In this document: positions 1 to 6,578 of the stretch, one piece after another | Position numbering within the stretch: position 1 is the first letter of the stretch | Layout of the letters: every line of letters starts with the position of its first letter | Assembly: GCA_011390435.1 (NCBI GenBank) | Contig: JAABSK010000162.1 | Location: 1 to 6,578 of the forward strand | From: Desulfobacteraceae bacterium | Lineage (GTDB): Bacteria > Desulfobacterota > Desulfobacteria > Desulfobacterales > Desulfobacteraceae | Reading direction: 5' to 3' | DNA length: 6,578 nucleotides | Notes under the pieces: model-generated | Seen by the model: only the letters and a program-made list of their open reading frames with translations | The model's database searches: none | Told to the model about the DNA's origin: nothing | Position numbers and translations under genes: made by a program

Positions 1-39
1 ATGGAAAATGGATTGAAATGGGGCTGAAAAGAAAAGTAA

Positions 40-117
40 TGGGGTGAGTGACGGGACTTGAACCCGCGACAACCAGGGCCACAACCTAGTGCTCTACCAA
101 ACTGAGCTACACCCACC
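40..117 (-). tRNA. tRNA-His (anticodon GUG), 3' CCA encoded
   Basis: Read on the minus strand, the sequence folds as a complete cloverleaf. The 7-bp acceptor stem is GUGGGUG with CACUCAC and contains one G:U pair. The D arm is GCUC/GAGC. The anticodon stem is CUAGG/CCUGG, closing the loop UUGUGGC, so the anticodon is GUG. The T arm is GCGGG/CCCGU with loop UUCAAGU. The extra 5' G (G-1, position 117) opposite discriminator C73 (position 43) is the hallmark identity element of bacterial tRNA-His. The CCA end is encoded at positions 42-40. It supplies histidyl-tRNA for translation. No hairpin terminator is visible in the 39 bases left downstream, so transcription may continue past the window edge. 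Confidence 0.97.
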
Positions 118-153
118 GCAAAAAAAACTGTCCCTAATTATCAGAGACCGCAG

Positions 154-182
154 AATATATCAACAGTTTTTTCACTGTCTGT
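154..182 (-). promoter_or_regulatory. Possible sigma-70 promoter for tRNA-His
   Basis: On the minus strand a TATATT -10 hexamer (159-154) lies 17 bp downstream of a weak -35, ACAGAC (182-177). It is followed by a GC-rich discriminator (CTGCGG), typical of stringently controlled stable-RNA promoters. It would start transcription about 30 bases before the mature tRNA 5' end. The -35 is poor, so this is tentative. Confidence 0.35.
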
Positions 183-192
183 CACTGCCTGT
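173..192. repeat. Tandem 10-bp imperfect direct repeat
   Basis: CACTGTCTGT (173-182) is followed directly by CACTGCCTGT (183-192), with one mismatch. It overlaps the candidate -35 of the tRNA-His promoter. A period of 10 bp is about one helical turn, so a protein site is conceivable, but such a short repeat can also arise by chance. Confidence 0.35.
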
Positions 193-216
193 CCGGGGAA
201 GCCCCCATCTTTTACA

Positions 217-245
217 TTGACCTTGGGCGGTTGTTTGACTATTAT
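217..245 (+). promoter_or_regulatory. Sigma-70 promoter for the 57-aa ORF and selB
   Basis: TTGACC (217-222, 5 of 6 consensus) is separated by 17 bp from TATTAT (240-245, 5 of 6 consensus). The expected start near 252 gives a short leader of about 28 bases before the ATG at 280. It is the best promoter match in the window and sits immediately upstream of the first plus-strand gene. Confidence 0.65.
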
Positions 246-279
246 TCCTGACCATCATTTTTTATGAAAGGGGTCTTTT

Positions 280-453
280 ATGAACGCAGCGATCATCTTT
301 ACAGTCCGGCTGATTTTAGGACTGGCTTTCGGTATCATCATTGTGCGGATCTTCCGCCCTGAATGGGGCATCTTTCACGGAGTGTCAGCCGGGCTGATCC
401 TGGTGGCGCTGGCCTATGGCATGCAGTTTTATCGAAAAAAGAAACAAAAATAG
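280..453 (+). CDS. Small two-helix membrane protein, function unknown
   Basis: This 57-residue reading frame starts with ATG, preceded by a GGGG-centred ribosome binding site (270-273) at 6-bp spacing, and ends TAG at 451-453. Two hydrophobic stretches, about residues 4-24 and 30-50, predict a hairpin in the inner membrane. The loop between them has Arg23, Arg26, Pro27 and Trp29, and the tail is strongly basic (RKKKQK). That tail suggests a cytoplasmic C-terminus; the positive loop makes the topology less certain. I do not recognise a family. The gene ends 21 bp before the selB start and lies just downstream of a good promoter, so it is probably co-transcribed with selB. Good initiation signals and the coherent hydrophobic pattern argue that it is real, but no function can be assigned. 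Confidence 0.7.
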   Translation: MNAAIIFTVRLILGLAFGIIIVRIFRPEWGIFHGVSAGLILVALAYGMQFYRKKKQK

Positions 454-474
454 ATCCATAAGGATTCTGATACA

Positions 475-2391
475 GTGGAAAAAAACATTATTCTGGGCAC
501 TGCAGGGCATATTGATCATGGCAAGACCAGCCTTGTCAAAGCCCTGACCGGTATTGAAACCGATCGCCTGAAAGAAGAAAAAGAGCGGGGCATCACCATT
601 GAACTGGGATTTGCATCTTTGGATCTGCCCAATGGCCAGCGTGTTGGCATTGTGGACATGCCCGGTCATGAAAAATTTGTCAAAAACATGGTGGCCGGCT
701 CCAGCGGCATTGATGTGGTCACCATGGTCATTGCTGCAGATGAAGGCGTCATGCCGCAGACCCGTGAACATATGGAGATCTGCAATCTCATGGGAATCTC
801 CCACGGCCTGATCGCCCTGACCAAAACCGACATGGTGGATGATGACCTTCTGGAGATGGCCCTGGATGACATTCAGGATTTTGTACAGGGGACATTTCTT
901 GAAGACAAACCGGTTGTACCGGTGTCTTCACTGACCGGCACCGGCATTGCCACCTTTGTTTCCACTCTTGAAAGCATCTGCAGCCAGATTCCTGAACGAA
1001 AATTTTCCTCTATTTTCCGTCTGCCAGTGGACCGGGTCTTTTCAATGAAAGGCTTTGGTACCGTCATCACCGGCACCCTGATCTCCGGAAGGGTGAGCGT
1101 TGGCGATGATATCATGGTCTATCCGCGGCAGATCACCTCAAAAGTCCGGGGCATACAGGTTCACAGCACCAGCGTTGATATCGCAGGACCCGGCACCCGG
1201 ACAGCTGTCAATTTCCAGGGGCTGGACAAAGAATCCGTCAACCGGGGCGACATCCTCTCTACTCCGGAAACCCTCATGGAAAGCTATATGGTGGATGCCA
1301 GATTTCACTATTTGAAAAGCAATGCCAAACCGGTCAAAGCCCGGACACGGGTACGGTTTCATTACGGCACCAGTGAAATGCTCGGTTACATGATTCTTCT
1401 GGGCAAAGAAGAGCTGTTCCCCGGAGAAGATGCCTGTGTCCAGTTCCGCCTGGAAGCACCGGTCTGCTGCATCAAAGATGACCGGTATGTCATCCGCAGC
1501 TACTCACCGATTAAAACCATTGGCGGCGGAGCCATTCTGAACCCGGCCTCCCAGAAACACAAACTCCTGGACAAAACCGTGAGCCAGGGACTTGAAACCC
1601 TCCTGGATGCAGACACAGACCAGACCATCCTCTATTTTTTGTCTCTCAAGAGCTACCAGGGCCTGTCATTTTCCCAGCTCAGGGTGATGACCAATATCCC
1701 GGATAAAAAACTGGCAGCCACGCTGCAGAAGATGCTGGCAAAACAGGAAGTGGTGCTGACGGACAAGGAAAAGCAGGTTTATGTTATTGGCCGTTTTTTT
1801 GACGAATTCACAAACAAGCTGCTACAGAAGCTGGAAATCTACCATGCCCGGAATCCGCTGAAAGAAGGCATGCCCACCCAGGAATTGAAATCCAAGTTCC
1901 AGTACATTGATGATGCCCGTTTCTTTAATATTCTGTTCACACGGCTGGCCAAAGAGAATCTGATCGTGCTGGACAAAAACATCATCAAGCTGGCCACCCA
2001 TACCGTGGCTCTGCAGGTGGATCAGCATGAAATCAAGGAAAAGATTGGAAAGATATACAAGGATGCCGGTCTAACCCCGCCGTTTTTCAGAACCGTATGT
2101 CAGGAGCTGGATCTGGACAAAAAAACCGCCACAGATGTGCTGCATATGCTGATCAATGAAAAATCCATTGTCAAGACCAAGGATGATCTCTATTTTGATG
2201 CCAGCCACATCGAAGCCCTCAGCCGGAAACTCACGGCGTTTCTGACCGAGCACAAATCCATTAGCACACCAGAGTTCAAAGAGATGCTGGATATTTCCAG
2301 AAAATTTATCATTCCCCTGATCGAGTACTTTGATTCCATCAACCTGACCATCCGGGTGGGAGACACCCGTCAGCTCAGGGGCAGGTCATAA
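475..2391 (+). CDS. selB: Selenocysteine-specific elongation factor SelB
   Basis: SelB is a cytoplasmic GTPase that replaces EF-Tu for selenocysteyl-tRNA(Sec) and delivers it to UGA codons marked by a SECIS hairpin. The 638-residue product fits the family (about 610-640). The GTPase domain has P-loop GHIDHGKT (11-18), switch [10 protein letters not shown] (38-46), DMPGHE (61-66), TKTD (116-119) in place of NKxD, as is common in SelB, and a G5-like VSS (150-152). Domain II begins near [19 protein letters not shown] (183-201). Domain III ends near SPIKTIGGG (344-352). The rest, to 638, corresponds to the SECIS-binding winged-helix region, which distinguishes SelB from EF-Tu and IF2. The start is GTG, with an AAGGA element (460-464) about 10 bp upstream. 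It follows the small membrane ORF and overlaps the stop of convergent hemW by 6 bp. No selA or selC is in the window. Confidence 0.97.
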   Translation: MEKNIILGTAGHIDHGKTSLVKALTGIETDRLKEEKERGITIELGFASLDLPNGQRVGIVDMPGHEKFVKNMVAGSSGIDVVTMVIAADEGVMPQTREHMEICNLMGISHGLIALTKTDMVDDDLLEMALDDIQDFVQGTFLEDKPVVPVSSLTGTGIATFVSTLESICSQIPERKFSSIFRLPVDRVFSMKGFGTVITGTLISGRVSVGDDIMVYPRQITSKVRGIQVHSTSVDIAGPGTRTAVNFQGLDKESVNRGDILSTPETLMESYMVDARFHYLKSNAKPVKARTRVRFHYGTSEMLGYMILLGKEELFPGEDACVQFRLEAPVCCIKDDRYVIRSYSPIKTIGGGAILNPASQKHKLLDKTVSQGLETLLDADTDQTILYFLSLKSYQGLSFSQLRVMTNIPDKKLAATLQKMLAKQEVVLTDKEKQVYVIGRFFDEFTNKLLQKLEIYHARNPLKEGMPTQELKSKFQYIDDARFFNILFTRLAKENLIVLDKNIIKLATHTVALQVDQHEIKEKIGKIYKDAGLTPPFFRTVCQELDLDKKTATDVLHMLINEKSIVKTKDDLYFDASHIEALSRKLTAFLTEHKSISTPEFKEMLDISRKFIIPLIEYFDSINLTIRVGDTRQLRGRS

Positions 2392-3555
2392 CCGGACATC
2401 CGCAGCATCCGACCATATCTTCCGGGCAAACGTCTCAACAATACTGTCCAGACGGATTTTACCCTCCAGTGTGAGAAAAAACCGTTCATGGGTCAGTCGG
2501 CCAAAACCTGCTTCACAGAGATGATTCACCAGATCTGGAAACATTGATTCAAATTCCCTGCCGGCAATGGATCTGAAGACTGAAAGATCAATCCCTTCTC
2601 GTGTTCGCAACCCCAGCAGTATCATCTCCAGCATCATTTGGTCTGAATCAAGGGTTTCTGTCTCTTCCACAGGAAGCCGGTCCTGTGTCAGGCAATGAAG
2701 ATAGCTGCGAATATCAGAAACATTCCAGGATCTTTTGTGTCCGTCAAACGAGTGGGCAGATGCTCCAAACCCGTAATAGACAGACCGGTCCCAGTATTTT
2801 GAATTATGACGGGATCTGTGGCCGGCGTTGATTGAAAAACTGGAAATTTCATAGTGATCATACCCTTCAGCCGTCAGAATCCGGGCAGTCCGGTGAAACA
2901 GGCGGCTGAGATGATCCCCGGCCGCAGGCTGAACCAGGCCGTTTTTCACATTTTGATCCAGTGGTGTGCCCGGCTCAATCGTCAGCATATAGCACGACAG
3001 GTGGGGCGGCTTTACCGCAAGCGCTGCCGACAGATCTGCCTGCCATGCCGCATCACTTTCTTCGGGAACGCCATAGATCAAGTCCAGGCTGAAACGGGAA
3101 AACCCTGCCCAAAGGGCTGAATCAATGGTTTGACAGCTGTCGTCCACCGTATGCATCCTGCCCAGAAAACGCAGTTTTTCAGGAACAAACGACTGAACCC
3201 CGATGCTCAGGCGGTTGACTCCTGCTGTTCTGACATCTGCCAGATATCCGGGCCGAATGGTTCCAGGGTTCACTTCCAGGGTGATCTCAGCATCTGAAGA
3301 AAGGCAAAATTGCCGACCAACAGCCTGGATCAGGGTCTCGATATCCTTTGCCCTCAAAAGCGACGGTGTGCCGCCTCCCAGATACAGGGAATCAATCGAC
3401 CGGCAGGACCCGCTGGCCCGGAGATCAATTTCCCGGACCAGAGACTGAACATAATCAGGAATCAGCAAAAGCTGCGTATCCGAATAAAAATCACAATACG
3501 CACACTTTTTTTGACAGAACGGAAGATGAATATAAATTGATGCCGTATCAGACAA
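2386..3555 (-). CDS. hemW: HemW-type heme chaperone (radical SAM)
   Basis: This 389-residue radical SAM protein has the cluster motif C14-x3-C18-x2-C21 followed by Asp-Phe. HemN-type coproporphyrinogen III dehydrogenases instead carry a further Cys (CX3CX2CXC). Other HemW/HemN family blocks are YIHLPFC (8-14), GGGTPS (60-65), ITLEVNPGT (91-99), RLSIGVQSF (115-123), LDLIYGVPE (157-165), EISSF (236-240), RHNSKYW (249-255) and GFGASAHS (262-269), then a winged-helix-like C-terminal region. Family knowledge: HemW binds heme and is thought to transfer it to target proteins; many genomes mislabel it as coproporphyrinogen oxidase. The start is TTG (3555-3553). An in-frame TGA only 9 bp upstream excludes a longer form, and no ATG or GTG lies before the cluster motif. 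It overlaps the upstream radical SAM gene by 8 bp and lacks a clear ribosome binding site, so translational coupling is likely. Confidence 0.93.
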   Translation of the reverse strand: MSDTASIYIHLPFCQKKCAYCDFYSDTQLLLIPDYVQSLVREIDLRASGSCRSIDSLYLGGGTPSLLRAKDIETLIQAVGRQFCLSSDAEITLEVNPGTIRPGYLADVRTAGVNRLSIGVQSFVPEKLRFLGRMHTVDDSCQTIDSALWAGFSRFSLDLIYGVPEESDAAWQADLSAALAVKPPHLSCYMLTIEPGTPLDQNVKNGLVQPAAGDHLSRLFHRTARILTAEGYDHYEISSFSINAGHRSRHNSKYWDRSVYYGFGASAHSFDGHKRSWNVSDIRSYLHCLTQDRLPVEETETLDSDQMMLEMILLGLRTREGIDLSVFRSIAGREFESMFPDLVNHLCEAGFGRLTHERFFLTLEGKIRLDSIVETFARKIWSDAADVRL

Positions 3556-4708
3556 AGCGTTTCATTAATTGTTCAATGATTGTATCCACGTTCTCAGGCG
3601 TCACCTGGTATTGTTCGCAAACCGCTTTGACCTGACTGAGATAGGGGCTGTCCTGCATATCATCCGGTCCCCTGAAAAATCCCATACGCCGCCCGATCTG
3701 GTATAGCATGCGCTGGTCAGGGGCCATCTTGAAAAACTGGTCAATGATATGGATGAGCCGCTCTTTGTCTTCGGGCAGCTTGCCGTCAATGGTTTCAAAC
3801 AGGTTCAGAATATGGTCGCTTTTGATGGTTGAATCGATCCCATCAAGAGATTCAAGAAACAGGCGCAGTTCCTTGGCAATCATGAGATCGCCGGGCTTTT
3901 CAAATTCTCCCCGCCGGGCTTCAACAGACAAGGCAGTGCCATCAGTAACGGCAAGGGTTCTGATCCGTATGAAATCCGGGTTGATGGCGTTGAGAGCAGA
4001 AGCGGTTTCCAGGGCATGTTCAATGGAATAATCAATCCCGCCAAGTCCAGGCATGACATATTCAGACAATTCAATTCCCGCCTGCTTCACCCTGAGACCG
4101 GCTTTGATGTGAACCGCCTTGGTCACCCCCTTGCTGACCTTTTTCAGCACAGTGTCCGATCCGGATTCCATACCGATATGGATGCGGTTCAGTCCGGCTT
4201 CTGCCATCTTTTTCATCTCTTCCGGCTTGATACGGGCAATGGTGTGGCTCCGGGCATAGGATGTGATCCGCTGGACCTGGGGAAACCGGGATTTAATATG
4301 GCGCAGCACCTGGATCAGATCCGCTGGTTTCATGATCAGGGAGTTGGCATCCTGAAGAAAAATGGATTCCATTCCTGCAGCATACCAGTTTATGGCGGCA
4401 TTAAAAGCGATGCGGTCTTTTTTACTGAAGCTGCGGTACAGATCGTCAATCACCTGGTTGTCAATCATGCTGCCCGGGGATACTGTTTCTTTTATTTTCT
4501 GGACATACAGATGAATCAGATCGATATCCTTGATAATGTTCTCCACAGACCTGAGGGAAAACGTCTCGCCGGCATATACCCGGCAAAAAGTGCACCGGTT
4601 CCATGGGCAATTGCGTGTCAGGCGGATCAAAAGGCTGTAAGCTTCACTGGGAGGCCGGATCGGCCCCTGCTCAAATCCCTGGTATTCGTCTTTTCGTTTC
4701 TCTTTCAT
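3548..4708 (-). CDS. Radical SAM protein of unknown function, CX4CX2C
   Basis: The 386-residue product belongs to the radical SAM superfamily. Its N-terminus (GPIRPPSEAYSLLIRLTRNC, 15-34) leads into C34-PWNR-C39-TF-C42. This is a CX4CX2C arrangement, one residue longer than the usual CX3CX2C. Further barrel-type blocks are FLQDANSL (117-124), SYARSHT (150-156), GLNRIHIGMESGSD (172-185), probably a SAM/barrel strand, and VMPGLGG (218-224). Residues from about 275 to 386 look helical with no recognised domain. The only other cysteine is C364, so there is no sign of a SPASM or second Fe-S cluster. It resembles uncharacterised COG1032/Elp3-fold-type proteins, but I cannot assign a substrate. The ATG at 4708 has no strong ribosome binding site; an in-frame TGA lies upstream with no better start between. 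It is the first gene of a two-gene unit with hemW. Confidence 0.88.
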   Translation of the reverse strand: MKEKRKDEYQGFEQGPIRPPSEAYSLLIRLTRNCPWNRCTFCRVYAGETFSLRSVENIIKDIDLIHLYVQKIKETVSPGSMIDNQVIDDLYRSFSKKDRIAFNAAINWYAAGMESIFLQDANSLIMKPADLIQVLRHIKSRFPQVQRITSYARSHTIARIKPEEMKKMAEAGLNRIHIGMESGSDTVLKKVSKGVTKAVHIKAGLRVKQAGIELSEYVMPGLGGIDYSIEHALETASALNAINPDFIRIRTLAVTDGTALSVEARRGEFEKPGDLMIAKELRLFLESLDGIDSTIKSDHILNLFETIDGKLPEDKERLIHIIDQFFKMAPDQRMLYQIGRRMGFFRGPDDMQDSPYLSQVKAVCEQYQVTPENVDTIIEQLMKRFV

Positions 4709-4762
4709 GGAGTATACACATACCTGTTTTTTTGTTTTTATTCATCACTGCCAACAACTTTC

Positions 4763-4790
4763 ATACTAATACCGGATTGGTTAAAGTCAA
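4763..4790 (-). promoter_or_regulatory. Probable sigma-70 promoter for radical SAM gene-hemW
   Basis: On the minus strand TTGACT (4790-4785, 5 of 6 consensus) is followed after 16 bp by TAGTAT (4768-4763, 4 of 6). Expected initiation near 4756 leaves a leader of about 48 bases before the ATG at 4708. The position in the divergent intergenic region fits the gene layout. Confidence 0.5.
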
Positions 4791-4841
4791 TTTATTTGGG
4801 CAGAGCTTGAAACTTGGTCAAATTTTGTGGTACGTATCCAT

Positions 4842-4882
4842 GATTTAGATTCATAACACTGGGATTTAAAATCATAAAACTG
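4842..4882. repeat. Two-copy 20-bp direct repeat, 21-bp period
   Basis: GATTTAGATTCATAACACTG (4842-4861) and GATTTAAAATCATAAAACTG (4863-4882) match at 17 of 20 positions and are one base apart, so their starts are 21 bp apart, two helical turns. They end 12 bp before the kdnA ribosome binding site and lie across the best candidate kdnA promoter. This placement suggests an operator, but no regulator is identifiable. Confidence 0.5.
4844..4872 (+). promoter_or_regulatory. Candidate sigma-70 promoter for kdnAB
   Basis: TTTAGA (4844-4849, 4 of 6) and TAAAAT (4867-4872, 5 of 6) are 17 bp apart. The two hexamers fall in successive copies of the direct repeat. Initiation near 4879 would give a leader of about 28 bases. 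The region is AT-rich, so a chance match is possible. Confidence 0.35.
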
Positions 4883-4906
4883 ACCCGTGGATAAAAGGAG
4901 AAAACC

Positions 4907-6094
4907 GTGCCCGGATTTGAAATCTTTGGGGATGAAGAACGCAAACAGGTCGCTGATGTGCTGGAAACCGGCGTGTTGTTCAGATATGGATTTGATGCCG
5001 CCAGAAACGGGCATTACAAAGCCCGTAAATTTGAAAAAAAACTGGCCGATATCACCGGCAGCACTTACAGCCATTTATGCTCCAGCGGCACTGCTGCACT
5101 TTGCACATCACTGGCTGCCTGCGGTATTGGTGCAGGGGATGAAGTCATTGTTCCGCCCTTCACCTTTGTTGCCACATTTGAAGCGGTCCTCAATGCCGGC
5201 GCCATCCCTGTGTTTGGTGAAATCGATGAAACCCTGTGCCTGGACCCGGATCAACTGGATGCAGTGATCACACCTGCAACCAAAGCGGTTATCCCGGTAC
5301 ACATGTGCGGATCAATGGCGCGGATTGATGAGATCAAGGCTGTATGCGACAAAAAAGGGCTGATTCTCCTGGAAGATGCCTGTCAGTCCCTTGGGGCCAC
5401 TTACCAGGGAAAAGCTGTTGGCTCTTTTGGTCTTGCCGGATGTTTTTCCTTTGATGCAGTCAAAACAGTCACCTGCGGAGAAGGCGGCGGCATTATCACA
5501 GACAGCCGCGAGGTTTATCAGGCAGCTGACCAGTTTTCCGACCACGGCCATGATCATCTGGGCGGCCCGGACAGGGGTGCGGATGATCACCCCATCATCG
5601 GGACCAATTTTCGCATCAGTGAACTCAATGCCGCTGTCGGCCTTGCCCAGCTGAACAAACTGGACCGGATACTGGAAATGCAGCGCGCAACCAAATATAC
5701 CATCAAAAATGCCATGGCAGACATCAAAGATATCAGTTTCCGGTACCTGCCGGATGCCAAAGGAGATTCAGCAACTTTTTTAAGCTTTTTTCTGCCCAGC
5801 CAGGACCAGGCCAGAAAAGTGGCTGCTGCCATGGCCCAAAACAGTGCAGGACCGATCTACTGGTATGACAACAACTGGCACTACTATAAAAAATGGCACC
5901 ATTTAAAAGAGATGAAACGCGCGGCAAAACTGCCAGCTGAACTGGCTGACAATCTGCCGGATTACCGGAACATGCAATTGGAAGCCTCAGACAATATCAT
6001 GCAGCGAACCATCTCCATGCAGATCATGCTCTCCTGGACCTCCGATGACATTGAAAAACGAATTCAGGCCATATTGCAATCATTTAAAGGATAA
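4907..6094 (+). CDS. kdnA: Kdo 8-aminotransferase KdnA (PLP, DegT family)
   Basis: A 395-residue DegT/DnrJ/EryC1/StrS-family aminotransferase. It should use PLP and glutamate to aminate 8-oxo-Kdo, giving Kdo8N, a lipid A-proximal LPS sugar. Visible fold type I motifs are SGTAAL (60-65, phosphate site), EDACQ (156-160, with Asp157 facing the PLP ring nitrogen), and SFDAVKTVTCGEGG (181-194), where Lys186 is the Schiff-base lysine. Assignment to KdnA rather than a generic sugar aminotransferase rests on remembered similarity to the Shewanella enzyme: the N-terminus PGFEIFGDEER, the FSDHGHDHLGG block (210-220) with HPIIGTNFRISE, YWYDNNWHYYKKW near the C-terminus, and RTISMQIMLSWT. The start is GTG, with a strong AAGGAG (4895-4900) at 6-bp spacing. 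The TAA is 3 bp before kdnB, the preceding pathway enzyme, which supports the call. Confidence 0.88.
   Translation: MPGFEIFGDEERKQVADVLETGVLFRYGFDAARNGHYKARKFEKKLADITGSTYSHLCSSGTAALCTSLAACGIGAGDEVIVPPFTFVATFEAVLNAGAIPVFGEIDETLCLDPDQLDAVITPATKAVIPVHMCGSMARIDEIKAVCDKKGLILLEDACQSLGATYQGKAVGSFGLAGCFSFDAVKTVTCGEGGGIITDSREVYQAADQFSDHGHDHLGGPDRGADDHPIIGTNFRISELNAAVGLAQLNKLDRILEMQRATKYTIKNAMADIKDISFRYLPDAKGDSATFLSFFLPSQDQARKVAAAMAQNSAGPIYWYDNNWHYYKKWHHLKEMKRAAKLPAELADNLPDYRNMQLEASDNIMQRTISMQIMLSWTSDDIEKRIQAILQSFKG

Positions 6095-6578
<484 letters not shown>

Noticed and set aside
163..178. ACAGT/ACTGT inverted repeat with a 6-base loop upstream of tRNA-His
   Set aside because: Five-base arms are within chance expectation for this length; no known operator is recognised.
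195..205. GGGG-AAG-CCCC hairpin followed by a T-rich stretch, as a possible terminator
   Set aside because: The stem is only 4 bp with a 3-base loop, the T tract is short and offset, and no plus-strand gene ends before it.
118..279. Possible selC (tRNA-Sec) next to selB
   Set aside because: No UCA anticodon cloverleaf or long variable arm can be folded from this region on either strand; the only tRNA is tRNA-His.
385..804. 139-codon minus-strand frame over the selB start
   Set aside because: It is a shadow of the conserved GTPase-coding region, with His- and Phe-rich composition typical of antisense frames.
2386..3555. Annotation as oxygen-independent coproporphyrinogen III oxidase (HemN)
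   Set aside because: The cluster motif lacks the fourth cysteine of HemN (CX3CX2CXC); CDF follows as in HemW, and the length fits HemW rather than the longer HemN.
4016..4810. Long plus-strand open frame (264 codons) opposite the radical SAM gene
   Set aside because: It is antisense to a clearly recognisable protein with intact motifs, has no family features or ribosome binding site, and runs across the likely minus-strand promoter.
4828..4844. TGGTACG-like element as a sigma-54 promoter before kdnA
   Set aside because: The -12 element reads TG where the essential GC should be, so the match fails.

Overview
The window looks like chromosomal DNA of an anaerobic Gram-negative bacterium, most likely a sulfate reducer of the Desulfobacteraceae type (Desulfobacterota, the former Deltaproteobacteria). 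This placement is inferred from protein character, moderate G+C, a selenocysteine elongation factor and a Gram-negative LPS sugar gene pair; nothing in the window names the organism. No mobile element, CRISPR array, rRNA or clear horizontal-transfer signature is visible.

Layout. (1) A tRNA-His(GUG) gene lies on the minus strand at the left edge, with its CCA end encoded. A 162-bp intergenic stretch holds its probable promoter and, facing the other way, a near-consensus sigma-70 promoter. (2) That second promoter probably drives a plus-strand pair: an unrecognised 57-residue two-helix membrane protein and selB, the selenocysteine-specific elongation factor. (3) Two minus-strand genes converge on selB: first a radical SAM protein of unknown function with an unusual CX4CX2C cluster motif, then hemW. 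They overlap by 8 bp. The hemW and selB stop codons overlap by 6 bp. (4) A 198-bp divergent promoter region follows, containing a 21-bp-period direct repeat. (5) A plus-strand pair runs off the right edge: a PLP aminotransferase and an iron-alcohol-dehydrogenase-family oxidoreductase, recognised as KdnA and KdnB. These convert Kdo to 8-amino-8-deoxy-Kdo (Kdo8N) for lipopolysaccharide.

How the genes work together. KdnB and KdnA are consecutive enzymes, with oxidation of C8 of Kdo followed by transamination, and are packed 3 bp apart with good ribosome binding sites. SelB supports UGA decoding for selenoproteins; neither selA nor selC is in the window. HemW is a heme chaperone, and its co-transcribed radical SAM partner is the least understood complete gene here. 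The most interesting points are the Kdo8N pathway in a probable strict anaerobe, although its first enzyme was described as an oxidase, and the hemW-linked radical SAM protein.
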